This document shows positions 36,885 to 51,490 of a stretch of 64,000 nucleotides of DNA, one piece after another. Numbering within the stretch: position 1 is the stretch's first letter; every line of letters starts with the position of its first letter. Source of the DNA: Pholis gunnellus (taxonomy: Eukaryota; Chordata; Actinopteri; Perciformes; Pholidae); NCBI GenBank assembly GCA_910591455.2, contig OU342807.1, forward strand, positions 12,357,116 to 12,421,115, read 5' to 3'. The notes under the pieces are model-generated. The model had not been told where the DNA came from. It saw nothing but the letters and a program-made list of their open reading frames with translations, and searched no databases. The position numbers and the translations under genes are program-made.

Positions 36885-38253
36885 GTAATTTAGATGTCTC
36901 TTCTTCATGCACATCTGTTCTTCTATGCTTGTGGGAAAAATATATACATATTTATTTTAGGGCTGTACTCAACTCAGAACGTTGTCTGTCAAATTGGATT
37001 TGGCTGTTCAATACAAAGAATTGTTTGTTTGTACAATTTTTGCCAGCAAGACTTGAGTCATTTGTATTTTCCGAAGGATGATTTGTCTGCATTTACTGTG
37101 GTTAAAATAGTTATTGTTATTCAACTTATAGACATCTTTCTATCATCTGCCAAGATACCAATAGATTCCAACCAAGACCTTTACAATAGAGCCATGAGGG
37201 CTGTCACTTTAAAATATTGTATCTGTAACTATATGTTTTAATACCAAATTTGAGTGCAGTTAGATTTACACACTGTTTTTCACACCATGAGCAGAGAAAT
37301 TGAAATAAAAGGTAGAAATCTGTGAATCTTTCCTTTAAAAATGTAATTCGAACACCTGCTGGTAGATTGCAGATGATAGCGAAGTTTGTTCTATAGGGTG
37401 AAAATGGCTTGAATTGTTCTCTGTGTATATCCTCTAAATGCACTGTAAACACACATATTTCAATGTTTACAGACATTGTTAAGATTGTACTATTCTAAAT
37501 ATACCGTGTCTTTTAAGAACAATGTTTTTTTTCCATCTTTGAAACTGAAAGTGAGGTTTAATTAATTGTTGCACAATGTAGCACAAATGGGAGTTACACT
37601 TGCATCTCTAAACTGTTAATGAAAAATTGTATGCAATCTAAATGTTTTTATTTTTAATAAATTGTTATTAAGATATGATATAATGGTGTTTGTTGTTTTT
37701 TCTCCTGCAAACATTTTTTGTTTTATTGTTTGAAGTGTTAGCTGGACATGGTCAAGTAGAAAATGTAAAACTCTTAAAAGTGTTCTGTTGAAGAGTTAAA
37801 ACAGAGTAAATTGAAAATAAGGTGTTGGGTAAGAATTACGCTAAGGGAGTAAATACAAGAGGAAATATGTTTTAACACTGGCAGGAGTCAGTTATAAATC
37901 AACACTGTATTTGGAGTAATTTCTTAATCAACACTTAGTGTCAAGTAGGTTTAACACTCATGAAGAGTAACTTATTTAGAGTTAATTTTGATTAACACTC
38001 AAAAAGACCTAGTGTCAAATTGCAATAACACTAAGAGTGTTATTTACATCATAGTGTCAAATTTGAGTAACACTTCTCAGTGTAGTGTAGTGTAAAATAT
38101 TAACTCTAACCAGTGTTAAATTGACTCTAAAAATGTAACACTATGTCCAGTGTTACTTTAACACTCTGTAGATAGGGACCATATGTTCACTGAATCAGTG
38201 TTAAAATTTACTCTTTAAGTGTTGCATTGACACTGTCGATTTTACTGTGTATA

Positions 38254-41200
38254 CGTGAGAATAATAGGAGCAAAAACTATAAGAAACAAATCATTTTATT
38301 TTCTATGGTTACACATGTTTGCATTTGTTTTTCCATCAGTTAGTGTGAAAAGTTATTAATGCTTTCTCTTTGTGTTCATTGTGTCTTTGTATGTGTTTTT
38401 TTTTTCTGTGTGTATGTATGTAGAACTTCAATACAAACAATTTTAATATAATTTTTGTGTCACTGAAATCTTCACTGTCATAGACATTATGCTTGTGTGC
38501 GATGATGAAAGCAAAGTAAGAAATGAAAAATCAATGTGTCTTGATTTTTTGTTGTGGTAATGCAACGAAATCAACAATATTTAGGCCAGAAAGCAAAACA
38601 ATAAGTGGTCAGGACAAATGAACAATCACCACATATCTACAGTTCAACCAAACATTTACGTGAGTAGGACCGTAGTAGAGTGTTTTGGTACGGGTGTGCA
38701 TTTCTGTGTGACTCATTGAAAGACAGGATGCGGTAGGCCAATAAGAACATTGCTTTTTGATCTATTCAGGAACAATATTGCCTCCACACAAACAGAAACA
38801 CACATAAATGCGAACACATAACCACAAAATCATGCCTAACGCCCCCACTTCTCTGTAAACAACCCAACACTCCTACACTTTTGTAAGCCACAAACACGAG
38901 CAGGCTTGCTGTTAGAGTGACAGAGAGCACCTCCATTTCACATCATATCAACACTTCATCCCCAAGTGATGCTTCTGACAGACACCACGGAAGGGATAAA
39001 TGTATGCAAGTGTTTGCAAATGAGTCTGCACGTGTGAACAAATAAGTGCTCGCGGTATGGTTGTGTGAGGATTCAAAAAATAGGAAATAGAAATGAGTGA
39101 AGAGAGAAAGGACGGGGGAGGATGTCAGAAAGCACAACAGTGATCAGATCGCACAGCACTCAAGGGAGGGAGAGGTAAAGTGATCTATCTCTGTCTCTCT
39201 CTGACCTTGTTCACTCTCGCCAAAAACCTGACTTACAACCCCAAACTAAATATGATACCTTCTCTCTCTGTCTCCCCCTCTCTCTCTCTCTCCCCCTCTC
39301 TCTGGTAATAAATCGCACTGTAATTACCAGGCAGGATCGATAACAGTCACATCACTCCTCTCCTCTGCTCATCTCCCTCGTCTGCAACTGACACTAACGT
39401 GTTCATCCCTCGCTGTGTGCCACCGTTATAGATCCGCGAATGATAGATCGCATCCTGTTTCGTCTGTACACACACAACGACACATGCAAAACACAGGTAC
39501 ACACTTAAAGGCCGCACACACAGGGGGGACGAGCCCATGCAAACACACTCACAGACAGACATGGACACTCACAAGCGAAAGTACGAGAGCTAGACGCCAC
39601 AGGGGGTAGGCCATAGGTCTCAGTTGCTATTGGAGACGTCGCTTCAGCAGAGCAACCAACAAAGAGTTACTGCTCTCTCCCAGAATAGCTCACTCGGCCC
39701 CCCTGTCTAATGAAATGGATGACAAGGATGAGCATCACATGGGCAGTCACGCAGTGTGAACTTGGTGAGTTTGTCTTTGACAGAGAGACACGGTGCATTT
39801 ATGTGTGTGTGTGTGTGTGTGTGCAGATTTGTACGCGTGCACGAGTGTGGTTTTAATGCATAATCATACGAGTGTAATGATGTTTAATAGGAAATAAAAA
39901 AATATCCTGGAGAGGAAGAGCAACTTTCACACCTTAAAATCGCTGACTTGTAATATTCTTTCGCACCCACACCTCCATGCAAACTTGATGGTCGTGTGAG
40001 TGTGTGTGTGAGAGAGAAAGGGAGAGTATGTGTCCATCAGCATAACATATCAGCACGAGGGAGAATCAAGACGGTCTGACATAAACATTCATTTATCTGC
40101 AGCTTTCATTGAAAATGTGTAACATAAGAATATGAGCAGAAGACGTTTTGCAAGTTAGCGTTGCGGTCCTCTATTCCACCCATGTTTTATGCACCAACGT
40201 AATTATTCGTGTTATGACCAAAAGCCGCTCTGATAACCGACTAAACAAAGACCCCGTATAACCAAAGCAGCTCCTTAATTGGAGACGGACTGGATGTTTG
40301 AGTCTTTTATGAAGTCTTTTTCAGCTAACATTTCCGTATTGGCGATGCAAAGTGCAATCAAATTGTTGCCCCCCCCCCCCCCCCCGTGTTTAATTTCATA
40401 AGAAAGAAAGAAACTATATTTCAAAGTTTGACTTTTTAAGAAAACTTTTTCCTCAATAAAAAAAGATGGTATATCTTCCAATCTTGTGCATATCAATAAT
40501 ATATAAATATGTGCAGGTAGATAGTAGGTCAAAACATGTACAATACAATAACACACTGCTGTGAAGTGAAGACAGACAAACACCACCGCTTTTTGTTGCT
40601 AATGTTATATTTACTTGAGTACTTGTACTTGAATCCAGCACTGTATGCGTGGGTTGTGCTGTGCCTTGACTGTTAGTCGGGCTGGGTGGCAAATGTGGTG
40701 AGAGAGTTAGCTGAGGTGGGCAGTGTTCAGACAAGTGATGGTCCAGGGACAAAATTGTGCCTGAATTGCAATCTGCAAACAAAGATGAGGTAGCAGAGTG
40801 GGTTGTGTCTGTAGAAATGTTTATGGCCTCCAAAATGTTGTAAATGTCCTTGATGTCTGAGGGCTGTGATCTCATGATACTCTCTGCAATTTATATCTCG
40901 TATTTCATCTGTAACAGAATATATGCACCCAGTCGAAGCAACATAATAAAAAGGCAATTTCCACTATAAACTGCAGTATCCTAGAAATTATGTTCATATT
41001 GGATGCTTCCGCACCACATGATTTACCGTCATTGCCAATGCGGAGAAAAGAGCTGGATTTGTGCAAAGAGTAGTAAATACGGTTTTGGAGGTCAAGGTGG
41101 AGAGTGGGCACGTGTCATTCATTGACTTCTATGGATGGGAGCATTTACCTTATATTTACCTGAAGTGACCTCAGACTGAACTGGGTTTCTTCATTTTCAA

Positions 41201-43264
41201 TGTAAGAGAAATGTTACAGGTCATCCTCATCATTATCACCAACATTAACATTACTTAACACAACAATAACACAACACTTTCTTAAGTCACACGTTTGCTT
41301 GCTTCAGGAAACAGAGAGTTGCATACTTTGCTCTTAATTTTTGGTTTATTCTCTGGCCACTTCTCTTTGGTTGCCAATTTCTTGAAATGGTTTGTTGCAG
41401 CTGTGCATACATCTGGAATAGGCCACTTGTTCCTGAAGTCCATCAAAAGAAATAGCGTGTAAGTAGTTTTGGACCTCGTAATTTAAAATGCAATTAATTC
41501 ACAGTTTTTACAAATCTATCGGCCTCTAAAAAACTGATTTCCACGATACTTTTAAAATAATAATCTGTTATCATATTAATTTTGTATGGTCGGTTATAAA
41601 ACACAAGTTTAAAAAATGAACTGGAGCGAGACTGTAGTCTGCTAGTGAGCTGATCAGATGTGACTTGTCAGGTTGCTCCTGTCCTGTATGGTAGCGGCAA
41701 TGAAGTCCACTTAAAACTGAGCCGGCACACTTGTGGTTTCACACATCAAAATCAAGCATAAGCCCAGTAGGTTCACACTTCACGAGCTGAGATATTTTCC
41801 AGGTCTTGCAATGGCTGATTCCACACAACCTTCCATAACAACTCGGTCATCATTGCTGAAGACCGCAAAGGCGACAACGTGCGGAGAGTTACAGATTCAA
41901 GCTTTCAACAGAAATTCTTTCTGGACTCACAAAAGTCATAGATAATGAAATCCGCCATAGCAGACACAGAATTACCAGCTTCTTCACCAACAGCAGCCTC
42001 AACGGACCAGAGTTCAAGACATTTTACCTCTGATTAAAGAGCCGCTCCACCAATTTTACATATTTGAACCAATTTACTCGCCATGGGGAGTAATATTCAG
42101 CCTGTGACAAACAGCGGTGTAATGTCCTCTGTGGCATATCTCAGTTTTGAAATTGGAGAGTACAAATTAAATTCCAAAACTGTGTTGCAAAATCTTTGCA
42201 GGAGCTTGAAGGATGTTGGAGTTTCAAGGATCTGCTTTTTCTTCTTCGTCTTTGATTGTACTGCTAAAGCCTCATATTAACTTGAGTTAAACTTCAGTGT
42301 ATTTTTACACAGAACAAGAACTGTGGATTTTGTCCTTTATCACTTCTATTTTGAGTGAGTTATGGGGGATATTTTAAATGGTTAGTATGCCGAGGAGGAA
42401 TTATTACAGCGAACAAAACTTGTTTCAATGTTTAAATGGGCGCCAGGATTATTGTTTTAAGAATTGTAAAGCTATCCTTTAAATTGCAGTATTCCTTTAA
42501 GGGTTGTCACTTCTATCATAGACCTTTTGTACCAGCCTGATCTCTTCAAAATTGCGTTCCCCTCCAACAAAACGGCATTGTCAATTATGCTTTGAAAGAA
42601 ATGCGTTTGCTCCCGCATCACATTTGTTTTTTTACGTATCACAAATACTTTTCAAATAGTTTTCGACGGAATTTCACATACAGAGGAGTGGATTGGTGGG
42701 AAGAAACACTGGACTTTCACCCAGGACCCTGCTGTCTGTGTTCTGTGTGAAACCCAAAAAAATCAATGTTCACAAATTTGGAATTGTGTCAGCAACTTAA
42801 ATAACATATTAATGAATTTATTTTAAGCCAAACCATTAATGTTTTACTAATGTTTTTCTAATAACAAAGTTAACCACATGTTTAAAACTGCAAGGAGATA
42901 ATATGTTTCCCTCAAACAGCAAATGAGATTGCATTTTAGTTGATGTTCACTATCTGGTTATATTTGTACTAATGTCTACAGTATTCAGAAGAAAGAAACC
43001 TCTTCTTCACCAAAGAAGAGATACATTTCCCCAACCATGCATTGGGGTTTTGGTGATTGAAATATGTTTTTTCCTTTGTGTATTTGTTTGTGTTTTTAAT
43101 ACTCACATGGGCAGTATATGAGAGATGAAGGGCAGGCGAAGAAGAGTCGGAAAAAATGAAATGAGTGACAAATGGAGGTGAGATAGATAGATAGATAGAT
43201 CCTCTGTCTTGTTGAAAATGAAGGTGTACATCTGGACACGCGTGCACATACAGACACATGGACA

Positions 43265-43305
<41 letters not shown>

Positions 43306-43843
43306 CTAGGATGAGACCTGCAGAGAGTGTATGATTAACTGTTCTGTCAGAACTGAGAACTCTCTGGGGCGGGAAGGGCAGAGGAGGGGGAGGAACAGAA
43401 TAGTGGATAGGGTGAATTGAAAAGGGATGGAGAAGTATTAGGAGGGAGTTGGAGGTCTCTGGGGTCTCTGAAAGGAGGTCTCGTGGGTTTGGGGAGCAAA
43501 GCTAGAGCCAACTGTTGCTCATGCGGCACTTGTGTGTGATGTCTTTCAGAGTGCACGTGTAAGAGAGAGTATTTGTGAGTGTCCTACTCACATGATACTT
43601 TTGCAGAACCTTTCTTGTGGACAATCTCTGTTGTAATTTATATGCAGAGCAGAATGGGCACTGCAGTATGGAATGCAGTTGCTGATTAAGTATATGATTG
43701 TGTGTGTCCGTATGTGTGTGTGGCCCTTATCACAATTCTGCAGTGCAATGCACTCAGAATGGTCAACTGAATCTCCTGCTTTCTCAATAAATCAGAATGG
43801 CAAACGTGTAGTTGCGGACACACACACACACACACACACACAA

Positions 43844-43883
<40 letters not shown>

Positions 43884-45398
43884 CGTGACTCCTCTATTTT
43901 CTCCAATTCGTCACAGGGCTTGTTGTTCTAATACCATGGATAGGTCTGCGTTCAGGGTCCCCATGCTGGGCGGCTCTGCCCATAATGACTGGCGTCTCAA
44001 CATTTCTCACCGACTGTGGGGGATAAGCCGACAAAGAAAGTGAGAGGTTGACAGAGAAACTGGTTGAAAACATACTTAGCAAATACAAATGTCCACATTT
44101 GTATTTGATGCAGCTTCTTGTTATCAAAGTCTATCATGTGTCTTTACATTTGGAGTGGTGGGGAAGTGGTGGGGAAGACCTTTAAGGTGCTGAACCAAGC
44201 TTTAAAGCTCTTTAAAGGGAGAAGGGAAACTAATCTCTGGAAACCTGCAACCACCAGAGTGTGTGGAGATTATACCAACCCCCAAACACATCCACACTCA
44301 CAAACGAAACTCTTCTTCTCTTTGAACAGAGACAATACAATACTTTAGTTAAAGCTAAAATGAGACAAATAGCATCTCCCCCCCCATGTTCAATTTTCCC
44401 TCTCCCTCTCTTGCTGCCCATCATAAGCTTTTCCTCAATCTCCCTTGTTCCTCTCTGCTGAAGCGTCTTCTTGCTCGCAACCACAGAGCTCTAAAACACT
44501 TCACCCCACTTTAGATCCAGAATAGCACAGTTCTACACGGTTCTTCTAGTTTCTGAATGTTGCTTATGAAAGGGTATTGTTTGCCCACTTCAGCTGATAT
44601 GGCCTCAGAGCTGTAAATCACCAGTTACTACTTAGCTTACTAACACTCCATTCAGGAGCTGGACACAATAGATCCACAACACATTCATTCACCCACTCTC
44701 CCACTACCGCCCTCCTCCTATTCAACTTTACGCTCCTCCCGCACTCTCCCTCTTTCTCTCTCCTCCCTCCTGCTACGCTAAGCTGTTTTCTCTCCTTCCC
44801 CTTCTTTCTTCTGTATTTCTCCCCCCCCCCCCCCCACTATCAATTCTGCCATTCTAGTTCCTGATGCGGTTTTGTCTGTTGTAGGGGCCAACAGTTTCCC
44901 ATGCACCTGCCAGGTCTTAGATATGTCAGAATGCACACACACACACACATACACGCACACACACACACACACACATGCACGCACACACACACACGCACGC
45001 ACGCACACCTTTAATTTATTCTCTAAAAGTTCAAAGAATTTGCTTGTTTAATGAATTAATTTCAGCTAGATTCCATCTGTTACTAGCGTGACTGTGAGCC
45101 TTTGTTGTCTTTGCGGAAAGGCAGAGACACAGAGAGAGAGAGATCCAAACTGCACCACAGAGAGGAGCATCATCTGATTGGTCTTGACATTTCAACAATC
45201 TTTTTCTTATTGGCTGTGGCACTTCAAGAGTATGCAGTTTCACTCCCTATCTGTTGGGTGTTAAAACAGTGATAACCACACACAAACACGCATGCAAAGA
45301 ACACCAGCATTGAATGTCAGACGCAATCACCTCAAAGTATGCGCTACATCCATGCAGCAGGTAGGAGCAAGGAGGGGAGAGAGAGGAACAAAATAGAA

Positions 45399-45431
<33 letters not shown>

Positions 45432-46699
45432 TGCCAAGCAGTGATTTATGACCTGAAAAGGCAGATTAACTCCACTGGCTGCCTAACTGGCCCTGAAACA
45501 AGCTGAATTACACTCCAGACCTGGAGGAGAGGAGAGGTAGAGAAATGGAGGAAGAATGAAAATGAAAGGTCACTAGTATGGCAGGACTGAGAGAGAGTGT
45601 AGACGACAAGATGGAGGAGCAGATTGGTATGGAGGAATTCAAAAATGAAAAGGTCAGAGGTAAAGAGGAAAAGATAGATTGAAGACTGCAGGGGGACATA
45701 CAGATTGAGAGATGTGAGTATTGTCCAAAAGGAGACACTAGAAGGTGTGGATTTTGTATTGGGCCCTCAAGTTTGTGTGATCTGATGAACCCTATCAAGC
45801 CATGTGAATCATATCAGATTCCATTTCCCTTGCATGCTGTGAAAAAGCATGGGTTAGGGTCAACCCTATTTCACCTGCTTCGTGGCATGAGGTTAAAGGC
45901 CAACATACGATGTGTGAGCAATTCACACAAATCATTTAAAGCTAAAACCTCCCTGATCCCCCCCAGTGAGCTGCTATAAGGCAATTTCCTGTTCAGAGGA
46001 CAGAGGAAAGAAAACAGATTTCAGATCTCAGTAAAGAGACTAGATTTGGTGCTTTACGCATTTGACAGCCAGTCTTAATCTAACTCATATTAGGGTCTGA
46101 GGCTAAGCTTTAGCTCTGGGGAGTTCAATAATGTCACTTTGGTCTAAAGGGGTCCAGTCTTGTATCATTCTAAACTATGGTCCTATTGTCCGGTCACACC
46201 AGCATTTTAATTGGCAAAAACTAGTAATTCCAATGGAATTACCACAATTTGTGGATTTGCTTATAAAGGCCAACATGAAGAACGCCATCATGTGCTGTTT
46301 CACAATTCACTTTTATTCAACCTACTGTGTCAGAGAATAAACTGCTCCACACAGCAGAGGGAATGGTTTGCAGAAAGTTATGAGACTTAATAAAAGAGGT
46401 TAATGTTTGATGTTGCAATCCGTGTTTTGAATAGACTCTGTGAACTCATTGTCCCAAATTTAACTAAGCTAACAAGCTTGCTAACTGACAGTGAGCAAGC
46501 AGTTAGAAAACTAGTTAGGTCCGACCGATTTCCCCCCTGGTCATTGAATCTCTATTTTGTGAAACGACTAAAGATCCTGAGCTCTCTTTCACTTGTAAAA
46601 CAGTGGCTCAGGGAATGTGACAAGGAGAGAGTTCACACAAGGTTATACTTAAAACTGGCAATTAATTAAACTATATTTAACACAGAACCAACAAAGTCA
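38254..46699. other. Intergenic DNA with scattered repeats, no supported gene
   Basis: It contains CT-rich tracts (39260-39305), a 17-base C run at 40369-40385, an AGAT repeat at 43181-43200, CA arrays at 43272-43299 and 43818-43881, a 15-base C run at 44821-44835, CA/CG tracts at 44935-45007 and GA tracts at 45401-45430. A short end-like sequence near 40605-40643 (ACTTGAGTACTTGTACTTGA then CCAGCACTG) recalls fish hAT termini. Open frames of 100-140 codons at 40275-40875 have no recognisable domain. Confidence 0.6.
43818..43881. repeat. CA dinucleotide array
   Basis: A (CA)n tract of about 64 bp with one AAT interruption near 43842. Confidence 0.93.
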
Positions 46700-46914
46700 A
46701 TAAATGATAGCGTGTGCAGGTGCAAAACCAAAAGAAGGTGATGCAGGGTAGATGTGAGCTTTAGGAAGAGGGGGAGGCAGTGAGCACATGGACCAGCTTT
46801 TATAGCCTGAAAGGCCCAGGTGAGCTCAATCAAGCAAACGACCATGTCAGTCAACTGCCTGCAAAGGTTTGCCAGGACTGCCTCCAAGACAGTGGAAGGG
46901 GCGTCACACATTGA
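46700..46914 (-). mobile_element. Possible LTR-retrotransposon LTR fragment
   Basis: On the minus strand it begins TGTGACGCCCC and contains GGCTATAAAAGCTGG about 100 bases in, then a C/T-rich segment. This resembles the TG-start and TATA box of fish Gypsy-type LTRs. The CA end and the target duplication were not found, so it is tentative. Confidence 0.35.
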
Positions 46915-49900
46915 TTTGTCAAACTGTTTACAGTGACCACATCTGCTCAGTAATCTGCGTTGCTAAATACACAAGCTGTATGTCTGCAGCACTTGGGTTG
47001 TTATGGCACAGGTCTGTCAGGAGAGACAACCACAGGCAATCATGTTAAAGATTAAGAAGAGTACAAACTTAAGCTCAGACAGCAAGTAATCCAGTGATAC
47101 ACGGGAATTCAATTAGACAGAAGGAAAGACATATGAGAGCAGCTTCTTAGCCCCTGAGAAAGAACCTGAGGAGATTTTCGTAGTCCTGCTACACTCTCAG
47201 CATTGACACTGGGTGTTAGCTGTTTGACGCCACTGCTGATAAAAACACTTCTGGTAAATTCCAATAGCAGTTCTAGTGGAGGGCAAGGGGGGGGGCAGTC
47301 CCCCTGTGATATTGAGCCGAGACCCCCACTTGGCCTCCCTAACTGTTGCAAATGTTTTCACAAGACAGAACAAAAATTAAACACGTAGAACCAAAAAAAA
47401 AAAAATCATGTTGTATAATTGGACCCTTTTAGATGAGGGACACACTGAATTTTGTGTGGAGTACTTGCAAAGTCAATCCTTGACAACAAGTGAGCCACGT
47501 TCATGATTTCAAAACTTACTCAACTATACAAATGTGTAGTATGTTAAAAACAAATTCTACAATATACCATGACAATATATTTTGTAGTTACTATTATGCT
47601 AACCATTAGGCCGGATTTGTTTTTAAAATTTTGGATGTAAACAGCCTACAAAAAATGCGACACTACAATAATCTGTAACTGTTGGTTACTGCACACTGCT
47701 ATAAGGTTGGGCAATATTGTAATTCCCATGCTGACGATATTGGTGTGAGAAAAACAGCAATATATGCAATTGTCATAAAGTATACATACTGTATATATAT
47801 ACACATTTATAAAAAATTACATCATATAACCACAACAACACAAAATCAGACACATAGCATCAACAATGTGGTGAAGCGATAATCTCATCATATCGCCAAA
47901 GCCTTCTTCTATATCACTTTACATGATGTGACGAAAGCAATGCAAAGGAAGTCACAAAAGGACATAATGTCCCCTTTAAGGAAAATGTAAAATTGCAGTG
48001 AACTCAACTTTATTTATTGTGGTTAATTTGAAAAGGGACAGATACCGTATACATAGACAAACTAAAAACAGCTATCTGATGCACATAAGTATCAGACTGT
48101 ATCTCCAGAGCGCACTGGAGACACTGGAACGAGTGTTCAGGGTCCAACTCACCCACAATCACCTCGATTTGTGTCAGAAAAAATGCCTATGCTTGGTCTT
48201 CCTCTTGCCAAGCTGCTGTGATTCACCTTCAAGAACAATTAATCAGCAGGCACATTTTTAACTGTGTTTTAACATTCACAAGGTTCTTTCATTGACTGTT
48301 TATGGTTGAACGTGTGCGTGTAGAGAGCCGGATAAGAGGCTGATCCACGCGCGAACAATTACAAGTTGATTTGGGATTTATAATGGAAAATTGCGCAGTG
48401 TTACGCAAGGTTTTATAAATCAGAATATTTTCGGGTGTATCTACATTTCTTAATTTTTACATAAGCAAACATTTAGTGTAGATCCTATGAACTGTTTTAA
48501 AAACGAGACCCCAGGAGGGAGAGACGACCTGATTTAGCTTCTCGCTGGTGACCTACACGTGTGACTCCACCAATAGACTTTAAATACCATGTAGACCAAA
48601 CATTGTCTTTTCTCCTCCTTGGCCTTTCACTCCCACCTCTTTCTAACTAAACTACCATAAACAGAGACAGAAACAAGGCTATAAATACAAGCAGCTACCT
48701 CTCAGAAAACGTTCAATAAGAGCTGTTGACAGATGAAGTAACTGCCCTAGGTCCTGTTAATGTCTCTCAAGTTTATTAACTTACTGTTTTAATGGTTATC
48801 TTGTGCCGTATTTCTGCATACACGCACAAATACACATCCAGTGAAACGTCTTGTTCCATTAAGCACGAGTGTGTTTATATGTGCCTTGGTGTGAGTTATG
48901 TGACCGGTCGCTAATTGCAGACAAATCGCTTTGCCGCACACAATCATTCCTGTTTTTTTTATGTTTAATTTCACCAGTTGATTACCGGCAGAGTTTAGCT
49001 CCGCCATTCCTCTTCCTCCGCCACCGGGACGACTCATCTGTCTTCTCACACTCTCACTGTTGCGCATACATAATGAGCTCGCTCTGACGAACAGAGGGGT
49101 GGATTTCATAAATCATGCTCTTGTTTGTAACAGCTTTCCTCTCTCTTTCCCTGTCTCTCTTTCCCTTTCAATTAAAGTAGCAGAGCCCATTCTAAATGTT
49201 GAGTGCCTAGAGACATACAGTCCAAGTAAATTATTTCCTGTACAGATTTTCGATTTGAGGCAATTTTGCTGCCCTTCTCCCAATATCTTCCACACTACAC
49301 CTGCCAAATGACACTCCACAACATTGGCTGGCCTTTTCTACTCACACTGAGTCTTTTATGTTTGTTGACTTTCCAATAATAAGTGCCATAAAGAGAGAAA
49401 GTACAGACACAGCATAGGGACAGCAGTGGGCCAGGGATGAGGCTATAACATTGTTTATATATCTGCGCACATAGCATGGTTGATATTTCTGCGTTGTTAA
49501 ATGGAACCCAGTGGGCTTTTACTGTGTATTGGTTATGACATTGTGCAGCTGTTTGGTGAATAGGAACTTGCATTTCTGTCTCAAGCACACACACAAAAGT
49601 GCAGTTGTCGCTGACGAAGGCAACTGTCTTGCAAAAATATATTCACACACGCACACAAATGCTATGCACGTAAAGGAAAATGCAAGCGAAGCTTAACAGT
49701 GGTGTAATACAGTTTTTATCACTGCTCTCTGTGATCGGAAAATAAACCCAGCAACTAAATTGATTTATTTGTTTTTATCACTTGCTCTGTTGCTCATCCC
49801 TTCCTTGTTGCAGATTGGATTCTCGTATAAACCCGAGAGATACACATTTTTACAACCTAATTTAAAGACATGTTCAGAAGAATGGCTGGGGGTGTAGGAT

Positions 49901-51488
49901 GGGTCTGTTTGCTAGCGTGTTCTATTTAGGCTCAATTTTCTTTTGTAGCATGCTGTGTTTGCTCTTTACCCTCTGTGACCTCTTTAAAAGAGCTTTCCTG
50001 GGTTAAGCAAAGAGTCAGTTCTCACAAGGTGTTAGCGCCTCACCCTCAGACCCTCCACTAACAGGTTCACTCTCATCAGTTAAATAAATAGCACCTTTCA
50101 CTGTTCCTATTCAACTCACCCCCTGGCCACTTAGGTTCAGTAATACAATGTGTTTGTGTGCATGTGTGCATGACACTCTGTGTTGCGGCAGGAAATATAG
50201 AGAACGAGCTGCTGCGTTTGTGTGAAGGCATCCACACATTTTTTCTTGTGTTCCAAATGATGCGAGAAGCTCGCCCTTGGCATGGAGGAAATTGGTGTTC
50301 GATCCTTAGCAAGGACGGTGGGCCTCCAGGCTAGCTATTAGCCACGTGCTAAGCTAAAAACAATGCAAATACAGGCCCGTGGTCAAGCAGCGGATCATTA
50401 ACAGGCACTCAGCCTCTTCAATTATACAACAGGTGATGCATGGTAGCATTGAGGGGATGCTTACACCAATTGTTCCTCAATAAAGCTCCAGTGACACACT
50501 CACTTACCTAGCAAGGGGTCAAGGGAAGTGCACTACACTGAAAATGTTTTGAGAGGCAAAACTGACGCTGCAGGCTTTGTTTTTATAAACTTGAATGCAG
50601 TTTATGTGTTTCTCCCATTTAAGATATACTGAAAATATCTGGATAGGTGTCTGTTTCAGGAGATTTTGGAAACGGATGAAGGAGCTTTGCTTTATTGCGA
50701 GCTCTCATAGGCTCAAATATATGGTTCTGCTTGAGATACAGGCATTTACTTTGATAATGGTTTTCTGGGAGGACACATGTCACCAGAGGGTAGGAGGAAT
50801 AAAGCTACATTCAGCTTTAACTCCAGGCCCACTATCCATCATGACTGAGGTAGGTATTGACCACCTTCTCCTGCTATGGCTTCCTTCTCCTCTTTCTTTC
50901 TTCCTCTCCTTCTTTCTTTTCTTAAATTGGGATTTTTATCCAAGCACATAATCCAAACAACCACCCACACACACAGCAGTAAGTAGGGAGAAAGTGCCTG
51001 TGATAAATGTGTGTGCAGTGTCGATGTTGGTGACCACTGATGTTAATTCATCCAGACCGTGTGCATTGTGAACACTAATAGACTTTGGCTGTGAGTGTGT
51101 TTGTGCATGTACTGTAAGCTCAGTGAGCCTGGCTGCTTGTGAATCTCAGAGTGCATTTGAAACTCGAACATCCCACCATTTTTATCAACCCTACGATGTT
51201 CTCTCTAGTGATGTAAATGTATGTGTGGCTCTATCTGAGCGTGTGTGAAGTGCAAAAGTGTGTATGTGTGTGTGTGTGTGTGTGTTTTTGCGCATGTGCA
51301 CCGTAGATCTGGTTGTTCCAGTGATTCTCATTTTGCTGACAGGAATGAACACGCTATTGGGCTCGGAGTGCGGTGAGCCGAGACCGGGGAGGAGGAGAGT
51401 GGAAGAGAAGGAGAGAAAGAAGGACAGGAGAGGAGAAGCACATCGGACACCACCTATTTATCACCCTGACTCCTTCCGTCCACTGCCA

Positions 51489-51490
<2 letters not shown>

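Larger units (their letters stand above)
35843..38253. mobile_element. 2.4-kb DNA element with terminal inverted repeats and subterminal AACACT/AGAGT repeats
   Basis: The left end reads TACACAGCAAATTCCCCAGT then GTCAA. The reverse complement of the right end reads TACACAGTAAAATCGACAGT then GTCAA. About 21 of 25 positions match. Both ends are packed with short AACACT, AGTGTTA and AGAGTAA motifs (densest at 37790-38250). The interior has no transposase but has transcript-like signals, listed separately. It looks like a non-autonomous DNA transposon. The superfamily cannot be assigned: the duplicated target could be TA, but the flanking TATA-like bases make that ambiguous. Confidence 0.7.

Noticed and set aside
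40275..40957. Overlapping minus-strand frames of 76-140 codons
   Set aside because: No conserved domain; rich in Ser/Thr with frames overlapping each other. Splice-like sites occur but nothing ties them into a gene.
43181..43200. Regular repeats considered as CRISPR-like arrays
   Set aside because: All regular repeats here are simple microsatellites without unique spacers, in a vertebrate genome.
46403..46669. 88-codon plus-strand frame with protein-like composition
   Set aside because: No family recognised and it lies beside a likely LTR fragment; insufficient to call a gene.
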